DNA of 5,292 nucleotides from Arenicellales bacterium (GTDB taxonomy: Bacteria > Pseudomonadota > Gammaproteobacteria > Arenicellales > UBA868). Position numbers and translations under genes: made by a program. Every line of letters starts with the position of its first letter. The first letter of the stretch is position 1. Of the stretch, positions 1 to 5,024 are shown one piece after another. Below the pieces are notes generated by a model. The model saw only the letters and a program-made list of their open reading frames with translations. It had not been told where the DNA came from and did not search any database. Where the stretch lies: positions 1-5,292 of the forward strand of contig JAPKAJ010000164.1 of assembly GCA_028825345.1 (NCBI GenBank). Direction: 5' to 3'.

Positions 1-152
1 AGATCTACCGCTCAAGTTTTATCAGGCCAACTGACTCAAGCCGCGAAATCTCAGGGTAAACCCCTAGATGACTACAGGATCTCGCCGGATTACATCCGCA
101 TGCAGGCCCGTGCAAAATCGTCAGTCATGCTTAAAACCCCAAGGAGTGAGAT
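1..152. other. Left-edge stretch, no assured gene
   Basis: No gene can be called with confidence here. On the + strand, frame 1 is open from base 1 to a TAA at 163-165 (54 codons), overlapping the first 13 bases of the dsrE-like gene. Its predicted peptide includes GKPLDDYRISPDYIRMQ and could be the C-terminus of an upstream gene. The codons include AGA, AGG, TTA, CTA and ATA, unlike the neighbouring genes, and an open run this long happens by chance fairly often. The minus strand is broken by stops in all frames. I found no convincing promoter for the downstream gene, so it may be read from further upstream. Confidence 0.25.
141..146 (+). promoter_or_regulatory. Shine-Dalgarno site of the dsrE-like gene
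   Basis: AAGGAG lies six bases before the ATG at 153. This supports that start, which also places a complete signal peptide at the N-terminus. Confidence 0.8.
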
Positions 153-644
153 ATGTCTGCACTAAAGAAATCGAAATTGTGGCCCAGGGCCTTACTGGGC
201 GCCGCGTTGGCACTGGGTCTTACACAGGCGACGCTCGCCGGAGGCTATGGCAAACAAAAAGTCGTTTATCACGTGAACTACGATAATCCCAAGGCCCAGG
301 CAGGAGCCCTGCGCAATATCCAGAATCACATTAACGCAGTGGGCGCAGAAAACCTGGACCTGCGGGTTGTCCTGCACGGCAAGGGGTTGACCCTGCTGCT
401 TGAGCCCGACCAGGCACAGTACACCAAGTTCAAATCCGGTAACGCCACCGACCAGATGACCGCCAAGATATCCGGCCTCAAAGACCAGGGCGTTGCTTTC
501 GATGTCTGCGCCAATACCGTGCGCGGCAAAAAGGTCGATATCGAAGCCAATCTTTTTGATGTTTCCGAAGCTGATATTGTCCCAAGCGGCGTCGCCGAAC
601 TTGCTCACCTGCAGGCGCAGGAATTCACATACATCAAGCCTTAA
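153..644 (+). CDS. Secreted DsrE/DsrF-like family protein
   Basis: The 163-residue product has an N-terminal signal peptide: positively charged start (KKSK, then R12), a hydrophobic stretch at about 13-28, and likely cleavage after TLA near residue 29. The mature part is a single DsrE-type domain. It opens with the strand KVVYHVN (36-42), followed by a helix containing LRNIQNHINAVG, the segment LRVVLHGKGLTLLL (70-83), a lone cysteine in FDVCANT (117-122), and the family-typical tail DIVPSGVAELAHLQ (141-154) ending in FTYIKP. Cytoplasmic DsrE/TusD relatives relay sulfur on a cysteine. Exported versions like this one are common in proteobacteria, but their role is largely undefined; C119 is the only candidate active cysteine. 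The gene appears to be transcribed alone, since it is followed at once by its own terminator. The family call is firm; any role in sulfur handling in the periplasm is inference. Confidence 0.9.
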   Translation: MSALKKSKLWPRALLGAALALGLTQATLAGGYGKQKVVYHVNYDNPKAQAGALRNIQNHINAVGAENLDLRVVLHGKGLTLLLEPDQAQYTKFKSGNATDQMTAKISGLKDQGVAFDVCANTVRGKKVDIEANLFDVSEADIVPSGVAELAHLQAQEFTYIKP

Positions 645-651
645 CTTCAAC

Positions 652-686
652 GGTACTCCGGCATTTAAGCCGGGGTACTTGTCTTT
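652..686 (+). terminator. Rho-independent terminator after the dsrE-like gene
   Basis: The arms GTACTCCGGC (653-662) and GCCGGGGTAC (669-678) pair over ten positions, with one G-U wobble and a six-base loop, ATTTAA. A further G-U pair is possible at 652/679. The tail TTGTCTTT (679-686) follows directly. The hairpin begins about eight bases after the stop codon. On the opposite strand there is no T-rich tail, so it should act only on + strand transcripts. Confidence 0.85.
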
Positions 687-808
687 CACAAACCTATACA
701 GCCCCCCACTATCCAGGCGACACAGTTGGCGTCAGCCGGATACTGGCCGGGGCGTTTTACGCAGTAGTTTTAATACAAAGATCACAATAATCAGCGCCAC
801 TCGCTCAA

Positions 809-817
809 TGGTGTAAT
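809..817 (+). promoter_or_regulatory. Candidate extended -10 promoter
   Basis: TG-G-TGTAAT gives an extended -10 (TGN) joined to a hexamer matching TATAAT at five of six positions. No good -35 hexamer is present at normal spacing, which extended -10 promoters can tolerate. Transcription would start near 824, leaving a leader of about 60 bases before the TTG-start ORF at 884. This is a by-eye match only. Confidence 0.3.
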
Positions 818-871
818 CGATAACTCTCGGGATAGACCCGGATCGCTGGCACCTTACCCTCGCATAATTAT

Positions 872-876
872 AAGGA
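872..876 (+). promoter_or_regulatory. Shine-Dalgarno site of the small ORF
   Basis: AAGGA, in the context TAAGGATT, lies seven bases before the TTG at 884. Spacing and match are as good as those of the assured genes here, and this is the main reason for proposing translation of the ORF. Confidence 0.45.
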
Positions 877-883
877 TTATTTA

Positions 884-976
884 TTGCTAACCAGTAGACT
901 ACGCGATTTCATTGATCAATTTGCCAAACTTGTACTCGTTGGCAATCATAAGTTCCTTCAGTCGCTTTATGCCTAA
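884..976 (+). CDS. Candidate small protein, 30 residues, TTG start
   Basis: I do not recognise this ORF. It encodes 30 residues from a TTG start to a TAA at 974-976. The peptide begins MLTSRLRDFIDQFAKL and ends FLQSLYA. Hydrophobic residues (L2, L6, F9, I10, F13, L16, V17) recur every three to four positions with charged residues between them, so the first two thirds could form an amphipathic helix; lysine and arginine slightly outnumber aspartate. It has a well-spaced SD, a possible extended -10 promoter upstream and a short hairpin at its stop codon. It is convergent with dctM, whose stop lies 16 bases beyond. Against it: TTG start, very short length and no known homologue. It could be a small membrane-associated protein, the remnant of a longer gene, or chance. 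Confidence 0.4.
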   Translation: MLTSRLRDFIDQFAKLVLVGNHKFLQSLYA

Positions 977-991
977 GGGGTGGCCTTATTT
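974..991 (+). terminator. Weak candidate terminator after the small ORF
   Basis: TAAGG (974-978) pairs with CCTTA (984-988) across a five-base loop, followed by TTT and then CTAT. The stem starts on the ORF stop codon. Five pairs, three of them A-T, make a weak terminator. On the minus strand the hairpin is followed by GGCATAAAG, not a T run, so it is unlikely to end the TRAP operon. Confidence 0.25.
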
Positions 992-2305
992 CTATCCGCT
1001 TGGCCGGGACCGCATATTGTCCGGAAGATAAGTAGCAAGTTCCGGGAAGGCTATCAGAATAAAAACCATCACCACCATCATGGCGAACATCGGTAGTGCT
1101 ACCTTGGATAGATAGCTCATCTCGTGGCCAGTCATACCTTGCAGCACAAAAAGATTAAAACCAATGGGTGGGGTGATCTGCGCCATCTCGACAACCACGA
1201 CAATAAAGATGCCGAACCAGATCACATCTATACCGGCGGTGCGAATCATCGGCTCAACCACGGCCATGGTCAGCACTACCGATGAGATGCCATCAAGAAA
1301 GCAACCAATCACGATATAAAAAAGCATCAGCGACAGGATAAGCACCGTCGATGATAGACCCAACGAGGCGATCCATTCAGCCAGCGCCCGGGGCAAACCG
1401 GTAAATCCCATCGACAGCGAGAGAAAGGCTGCGCCAGCCAGAATCAGCGCGATCATGCACGAAGTGCGCAGCGCGCCGAGCAGGCTCTGAATGAAAGTCT
1501 CGCGACTTAAAGAGCCCTGGCCAAGCGCCAGTATCAATGAACCGACTACACCAAACGATGCAGCCTCGGTGGCGGTAGCCCAGCCCAGGTACATTGAACC
1601 GATGACCAGAGCCACCAGCAGCAGCACCGGTATGAGAAAACGTGACTCGGCTACCTTCTGGGCAAAGGAGGTCGGGGGCTCAGGTGGCGGCACCTCGTTG
1701 GGTCGTACAAATGACCACACGGCGACATAGGTCATGAACAGCAGCGCCAGCGTCAGCCCAGGCAGAATCCCAGCGATAAACAGTTTGGATATAGATTCAT
1801 TGATGGTGACACCGTAGACAATCAGTGTCAGCGACGGCGGGATCATCAATCCCAGCGTAGCCGAACCTGCCAGGGTGCCAATAACCATGTGCTCTGGATA
1901 ACCGCGCTTTCGCAGCTCCGGGATCGACATCTTACCCACGGTGGTCAACGTAGCAGCCGACGAGCCGGACACGGCCGCAAAGACAGTACAACCTGCGATA
2001 TTGGTGTGTATAAGCCCACCCGGTAGCTTCGCCATCCATGGGCTTAAGCCACGGAACATATCTTCAGACAATCGCGTGCGGTAAAGAATCTCGCCCATCC
2101 AGATAAAAAGCGGCAGCGCAGTCAAAGACCAACTCGAGGCTGTGGTCCAGATGGTGGTAATCATCGCATCGCCGCCAGGGCGCGTGGTGAAAAGCTCCAT
2201 ACCCACAAAGGCCACGCCCATCAACGCCAAGCCAACCCAGACCCCGGTTCCCAGCAACAAGAACAAGGTAAAGAGAAAAATAGCTGTCAGTGCAAGGTGT
2301 TCCAT
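992..2305 (-). CDS. dctM: TRAP transporter large permease (DctM family)
   Basis: The 437-residue inner-membrane protein is the transport channel of a tripartite ATP-independent periplasmic (TRAP) system, a secondary transporter that uses an ion gradient, usually sodium. Length and pattern fit the DctM family: hydrophobic segments run from residue 5 almost to 421. Family landmarks are the SGSSAA loop (113-118) followed by the GY..... G stretch, GLMIPPS (152-158) with LIVYG just after, ATATEAAS (243-250, usually ATPTEAA), CFLDGIS (335-341), and the second discriminating loop QITPPIGFNLFVLQG (376-390). A proline-rich cytoplasmic linker (about 201-215) separates the two halves. It is the last gene of the operon, 12 bases after dctQ. 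No clear SD precedes its ATG, so translation may depend on ribosomes leaving dctQ. No truncation or missing motif is apparent. The substrate cannot be read from this subunit. Confidence 0.96.
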   Translation of the reverse strand: MEHLALTAIFLFTLFLLLGTGVWVGLALMGVAFVGMELFTTRPGGDAMITTIWTTASSWSLTALPLFIWMGEILYRTRLSEDMFRGLSPWMAKLPGGLIHTNIAGCTVFAAVSGSSAATLTTVGKMSIPELRKRGYPEHMVIGTLAGSATLGLMIPPSLTLIVYGVTINESISKLFIAGILPGLTLALLFMTYVAVWSFVRPNEVPPPEPPTSFAQKVAESRFLIPVLLLVALVIGSMYLGWATATEAASFGVVGSLILALGQGSLSRETFIQSLLGALRTSCMIALILAGAAFLSLSMGFTGLPRALAEWIASLGLSSTVLILSLMLFYIVIGCFLDGISSVVLTMAVVEPMIRTAGIDVIWFGIFIVVVVEMAQITPPIGFNLFVLQGMTGHEMSYLSKVALPMFAMMVVMVFILIAFPELATYLPDNMRSRPSG

Positions 2306-2317
2306 GAATGAATTGCG

Positions 2318-2836
2318 TTAATCAACAGCGTTGGTTTTTTCAGCCGATTCATCAAACCCAAACAGAGCGATGCTGATGAAGCGATCCACCATAGCCAGAG
2401 CAAAAACAAAAGTCCCCACCGACATTGAGATCTGGGGAACCCACATCGGCGTTGCGTCCTGGCCCTGGGAAATATCGTTCAGCAGGTGTGACCAGTAGGT
2501 GGCCTTGATAGCGTAGTAACAGAAATATATCGACAGCGCACCGCCGATGCCATAACACCACAATTCACCAAGGCGACGAAAGCGCCCCAGCCGCGTGAGC
2601 AGCAATCGAACCCGGATATGCGCGCCCTGGTTTAATGCGTAAGCCAACGCCAAAAACGACATAGCCGCCATGCAGTAACCCGCGTAGTTGGTGGAACCAG
2701 GAAATACGTGCCCCGTCCAGCGGGCGGCCATCTGCATTACGATGATCACCAGCAGTGCGAGCAGGAACACCGCCCCCAGCATACCGGCTGTGAAATACAC
2801 GCCATCCAGGGCACGCCGCAGTGGGTGCGCTTTCAT
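2318..2836 (-). CDS. dctQ: TRAP transporter small permease (DctQ family)
   Basis: The 172-residue product has four predicted membrane helices, at about 15-35, 50-69, 93-111 and 135-157, the normal DctQ layout. Family-typical elements are the GAHIRVRLL segment (71-79) after helix 2 and the TPMWVPQ segment (129-135) leading into helix 4. The small permease packs against the large permease and is needed for TRAP transport. It lies between dctP (64 bases upstream) and dctM (12 bases downstream), all on the minus strand. The ATG at 2836 has no strong SD: the preceding bases read TTCTTTTTGAT. Together with the hairpin in the upstream gap, this suggests that it is made at a lower level than the binding protein, which is inference. 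The C-terminus ends in a short charged tail. Confidence 0.93.
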   Translation of the reverse strand: MKAHPLRRALDGVYFTAGMLGAVFLLALLVIIVMQMAARWTGHVFPGSTNYAGYCMAAMSFLALAYALNQGAHIRVRLLLTRLGRFRRLGELWCYGIGGALSIYFCYYAIKATYWSHLLNDISQGQDATPMWVPQISMSVGTFVFALAMVDRFISIALFGFDESAEKTNAVD

Positions 2837-2855
2837 ATCAAAAAGAACTAAGGTT

Positions 2856-2895
2856 CCAGGTGCGGAGCCGGCCGACTGGCCGATCCCGCACCTGG
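2856..2895 (-). repeat. Intercistronic hairpin between dctP and dctQ
   Basis: The perfect ten-base arms CCAGGTGCGG (2856-2865) and CCGCACCTGG (2886-2895) enclose an inner stem CGGCC/GGCCG (2869-2873 and 2878-2882) with loop GACT. The two stems are separated by a 3 x 3 internal mismatch. In the operon transcript the structure starts a few bases after the dctP stop. A T-rich run (TTCTTTTT) follows, but only about ten bases beyond the stem, so it is not a textbook terminator. Such hairpins after binding-protein genes can protect the upstream message or cause partial termination, giving more binding protein than permease. That role is inferred. Confidence 0.7.
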
Positions 2896-2900
2896 CAGTT

Positions 2901-3887
2901 TTACATTGCCTTGTAGGCGTCTACGATGGCTTTGCCCTCGTCGCCGGCAGCTTCCATCCACTCACCGGACATGGTCGCGCCAATGGCTTCGAGTTCGCCG
3001 CGCAACTGATCACCGGCCGGCTGCACTTTCATGCCGTTGGCGGCCAGTTGGGCCAGGTACCAGCCGCTCAACTGCTGCGACTTGGTGGTACCGGCACGCT
3101 CGGCCAGCATGGCTATACCCTTGACGATATTCTGCGTATCGGCGTCCAGTGCATCCCATGCCTGCTTGTTGACGAACACATAGTTACGGGGTAACCAGGC
3201 ATTCACCTCGTAGAAGTGCGACAGGTGCTCCCAGACCTTGCGGTCATAACCGGTTGAGCCAGACGACACGAATGCCTCGGCAACGCCAGTCGCCAGTGCC
3301 TGCACCAGTTCCGCCGCTTCGATCTGTACCGGCAGCATACCCATCAGTTCGGCGACACGGGCAGTGGCAGCGTTATAGGCCCGGAACTTCACACCCTTGG
3401 AATCCGCAGTGGAGTTCACTTCCTTGTTGAAATACAAACCCTGCGGTGGCCACGGAACGGCGTAAAGCAGCACCAGATTCTGCTCGGCCAAAGTCTTTTC
3501 TATGGTCGGGCGTGCAGCCTGCCACAGTTTATCTGACGCCTCGAAAGAGGTTGCCAGGAACGGTATCGAATCCACACCGAAGATAGCGCTTTCGTTCTGG
3601 TGTGCTGATAACAACCGCTCGCCGGCAGGCGCCTGGCCGGTCTGCACGGCACGTTTGATTTCATTGCCCTTGAACAGCGAGCCGCCGCCGTGGACCACAA
3701 TCTCAAGCTTGCCTCCGGTTGCCACATTAACCGCCTCGGCAAAAGCCTTGCCGTTTTGGGTGTGGAAGTTGCTGTCCGAGTAGGCCATGGGCATATCCCA
3801 CTTTTCGGCCGCTGCTGGAGCGCCAGCGAAGACCGCCGCAGTAGCGATCGCCGATACACCCAGGGTCTTTAACATAGTTGCTTTCAC
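2901..3887 (-). CDS. dctP: TRAP transporter periplasmic substrate-binding protein (DctP family)
   Basis: From the GTG at 3887 the product is 328 residues, normal for DctP. Residues 1-27 form a signal peptide (VKATMLK, a hydrophobic Ala-rich core, cleavage near PAAA/E). The mature protein begins KWDMPMAYSD. The ligand region contains VKFRAYN, whose R169 corresponds to the arginine that clamps the substrate carboxylate in most TRAP binding proteins. Further on, LPVQIEAAELVQALATG is the usual helix lining the cleft. The segment after it reads VAEAFVSSGSTGYD, where many family members have a VDGQENP-like motif, and VPWPPQGLYFN (144-154) is also distinctive, so the ligand may not be a common C4-dicarboxylate. 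The GTG is chosen because AGGAGG lies five bases upstream; the ATG at 3875 is too far from it, and the longer frame to 3971 would place a charged tail before the signal peptide. First gene of the operon. Confidence 0.94.
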   Translation of the reverse strand: MKATMLKTLGVSAIATAAVFAGAPAAAEKWDMPMAYSDSNFHTQNGKAFAEAVNVATGGKLEIVVHGGGSLFKGNEIKRAVQTGQAPAGERLLSAHQNESAIFGVDSIPFLATSFEASDKLWQAARPTIEKTLAEQNLVLLYAVPWPPQGLYFNKEVNSTADSKGVKFRAYNAATARVAELMGMLPVQIEAAELVQALATGVAEAFVSSGSTGYDRKVWEHLSHFYEVNAWLPRNYVFVNKQAWDALDADTQNIVKGIAMLAERAGTTKSQQLSGWYLAQLAANGMKVQPAGDQLRGELEAIGATMSGEWMEAAGDEGKAIVDAYKAM

Positions 3888-3892
3888 AGAAT

Positions 3893-3898
3893 CCTCCT
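3893..3898 (-). promoter_or_regulatory. Shine-Dalgarno site that sets the GTG start of dctP
   Basis: On the minus strand TAAGGAGG is followed by ATTCT and then GTG at 3887. The perfect AGGAGG core, five bases from GTG and seventeen from the next ATG (3875), decides the start. It is the strongest SD in the window, in keeping with high output of a binding protein. Confidence 0.85.
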
Positions 3899-4064
3899 TA
3901 GTTTTGTTATTACTTTCGTTTTTACCTTCATTGCCACCAAAGCGGTGTCGGCTAAACAAGCCCGCCCGCAAGCGATCGGGATCCGCAACGACATACGGCC
4001 CCTATCGCCCTTGCCAGACCAAAATATTGGGCCCGGCAGCAGCACTCAATTTACCGCAATTTAA

Positions 4065-4093
4065 ATACTAAAGGAAAGGTTTTTATCTTTGAA
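4065..4093 (-). promoter_or_regulatory. Candidate dctP promoter
   Basis: Reading leftward, TTCAAA (4093-4088) and TAGTAT (4070-4065) are separated by 17 bases, each matching the sigma-70 consensus at four of six positions. Transcription would start near 4058, giving a leader of about 170 bases. A second possible -10, CATAAT (4105-4100), matches at five of six positions but has no -35. Both are by-eye and weak. Confidence 0.3.
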
Positions 4094-4101
4094 GCAAAGA
4101 T
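4085..4101. promoter_or_regulatory. Inverted repeat ATCTTTG-N3-CAAAGAT, candidate operator
   Basis: Two perfect seven-base arms are separated by AAG, a 17-base site of the size bound by dimeric regulators. It covers the -35 of the leftward promoter candidate at 4065-4093 and touches the alternative -10 at 4100-4105, so a bound protein could control dctP. The loop is too short and the arms too A/T-rich for an RNA terminator. Confidence 0.45.
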
Positions 4102-4170
4102 TATGCAACCCACCCGCTCAAGGCTGTGCCGGACTTGGTGCTGTCTGCGCTCATCGAGCGCTCCATGGGC

Positions 4171-4190
4171 GGTGTAACCAGGTGTATACA
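4171..4190. promoter_or_regulatory. Tandem GGTGTA decamers with TGTATACA palindrome
   Basis: GGTGTAACCA is followed directly by GGTGTATACA, identical at eight of ten positions. The second copy contains the perfect eight-base palindrome TGTATACA (4183-4190), flanked by GGGC (4167-4170) and GCCC (4194-4197). GTATAC cores are typical of GntR-family operators, which often control organic-acid transport genes. The palindrome overlaps a possible -10, TACAAT (4187-4192), on the racemase side, though no good -35 goes with it. Which regulator binds is unknown. Confidence 0.4.
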
Positions 4191-4241
4191 ATAGCCCGCA
4201 ACTCTAACCAGGACATAGCCGACGGGTAAACTCAAGGCCGC

Positions 4242-4247
4242 AGGGGG
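4242..4247 (+). promoter_or_regulatory. Shine-Dalgarno site of the racemase gene
   Basis: AGGGGG lies six bases before the ATG at 4254. It supports this start; no other in-frame ATG appears before residue 22. Confidence 0.65.
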
Positions 4248-4253
4248 ATAACA

Positions 4254-5006
4254 ATGGCTGGCAAAGCAAACGCATCGGTGCACGGCGGCAAAACAGTCTA
4301 CGGCGCTACGGTTGGCATGCTCATGCTGGATACGGTCTTCCCCCGTATCCCGGGCGATTTCGGCAATGCCGCCACCTGGCCTTTCCCGGTACTCTACCGC
4401 GTGGTGCGGGGCGCCTCTCCCAACCGGGTGGTGCGCCATCGCGCCGAAGGCCTGCTTGATGCCTTTATCGAGGCCGGCCAATCACTCGTTGCCGACGGCG
4501 CTGACGGCCTGTCGACCACCTGTGGCTTTTTATCCCTGTTTCAGGACGAGATCGCCCGTGCCGTAAAAGTGCCCGTGGCCAGCTCTTCCCTGATGCAGGT
4601 GCCGCTGGCTCAGCAACTGTTGCCCAAAAATCAGCAAGTGGGCGTTATCACCATCTCTCGGAAGAGTTTGACTGTAGACCACCTGGCAGCCGCTGGCGCG
4701 CCAGCCGACACCCCGGTGGTGGGCACCGAAGGCGGCCGGGAATTCACCCGGGTGATTCTCGACGATGAGACCGAAATGGATGTCGACGCCTGTCGCCAGG
4801 ATCTGCTCGATGCGGGAGCTGCGCTGGTGCGCGAGCACCCGCAGGTGGGTGCCGTCGTGCTCGAGTGCACCAATATGGGCCCCTACGCTGCGGACCTACG
4901 TCAGGCGCTGGGCCTACCGATATTCAGCATCATCACCTTTGTCAGCTGGTTCCAATCGGGCCTGCTGCCCCGGCGCTTTAATGGCGTTACCGACGACCCA
5001 CGCTGA
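4254..5006 (+). CDS. Aspartate/glutamate/hydantoin racemase superfamily protein
   Basis: The 250-residue cytoplasmic protein has the two-domain layout of the Asp/Glu/hydantoin racemase superfamily. One catalytic-type cysteine, C90, sits in GLSTTCGFLSLFQ; the second, C205, in VVLECTNMGPYAADLR. These are the positions of the paired cysteines that remove and return a proton at the substrate alpha carbon in racemases; some relatives instead decarboxylate or isomerise. Other landmarks are GMLMLDTVFPRIPGD (21-35), the SSSLMQVPL segment (110-118) and VGVITIS (129-135). The N-terminal LDT.FPRIPGD signature marks a widespread subgroup whose substrate I cannot name. There is no signal peptide. The gene is divergent from the TRAP operon, 366 bases from dctP, so a substrate delivered by that transporter is plausible but unproven. 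Superfamily assignment is firm; activity as a racemase is not certain. Confidence 0.88.
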   Translation: MAGKANASVHGGKTVYGATVGMLMLDTVFPRIPGDFGNAATWPFPVLYRVVRGASPNRVVRHRAEGLLDAFIEAGQSLVADGADGLSTTCGFLSLFQDEIARAVKVPVASSSLMQVPLAQQLLPKNQQVGVITISRKSLTVDHLAAAGAPADTPVVGTEGGREFTRVILDDETEMDVDACRQDLLDAGAALVREHPQVGAVVLECTNMGPYAADLRQALGLPIFSIITFVSWFQSGLLPRRFNGVTDDPR

Positions 5007-5024
5007 CTCGAACACACTGGCGGA

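Larger units (their letters stand above)
645..991. other. Intergenic region between dsrE-like gene and dctM 3' end
   Basis: This 347-base gap holds the dsrE terminator at its left end and a candidate small ORF unit at its right end (809-988, described separately). Between about 690 and 800 I see nothing that reads as a gene, an RNA or a conserved site. The only structure in the middle is a four-base-pair hairpin CGGG-ATAGA-CCCG at 828-840, too weak to name. No T-rich intrinsic terminator for the leftward TRAP operon is visible here, so that transcript may end by another mechanism. Confidence 0.6.
3888..4253. promoter_or_regulatory. Divergent control region between dctP and racemase gene
   Basis: This 366-base region carries no credible gene and must hold the promoters for both directions. 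From left to right it contains the dctP SD, a leader with a small GGCT/AGCC hairpin near 3949-3961, two CAATTTA repeats (4047-4053 and 4057-4063), a weak leftward promoter (4065-4093) overlapping an ATCTTTG/CAAAGAT inverted repeat (4085-4101), a palindrome cluster (4147-4167), two tandem GGTGTA decamers ending in TGTATACA (4171-4190), and the SD of the racemase gene. The number of symmetric elements is high for a gap this size, and they suggest at least one shared or paired regulator; none is encoded in the window. Confidence 0.6.

Noticed and set aside
652..686. Bidirectional use of the dsrE terminator for the TRAP operon
   Set aside because: On the minus strand the stem is followed by CGTTGAAG, not a T run, and it lies over 300 bases past the dctM stop.
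192..689. 165-codon open frame opposite the dsrE-like gene
   Set aside because: The + strand reading has a signal peptide, SD, family motifs and terminator; the minus frame only mirrors it.
899..949. 16-codon ORF on the minus strand (starts MIANEYKFGK) with an AAGGA four bases upstream
   Set aside because: Very short and antisense to the better-supported 30-codon ORF. The SD match is interesting, but nothing else supports translation.
2688..3194. 168-codon open frame on the + strand across dctQ and dctP
   Set aside because: It runs opposite two well-supported TRAP genes and through the intercistronic hairpin; no recognisable protein.
3888..3971. Longer dctP start giving 28 extra N-terminal residues
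   Set aside because: The extension is charged and hydrophilic and would precede the signal peptide; the perfect SD sits inside it and points to the GTG at 3887.
4042..4055. GG-N10-GC on the minus strand, as in sigma-54 promoters of some dicarboxylate transport genes
   Set aside because: Only the GG, an A and TGC fit the -24/-12 consensus; other positions disagree, and no enhancer-type site is recognisable.
4101..4481. 126-codon open frame on the minus strand
   Set aside because: It overlaps the start of the racemase-family gene, whose motifs are unmistakable, and its own product shows no domain. Shadow frame.
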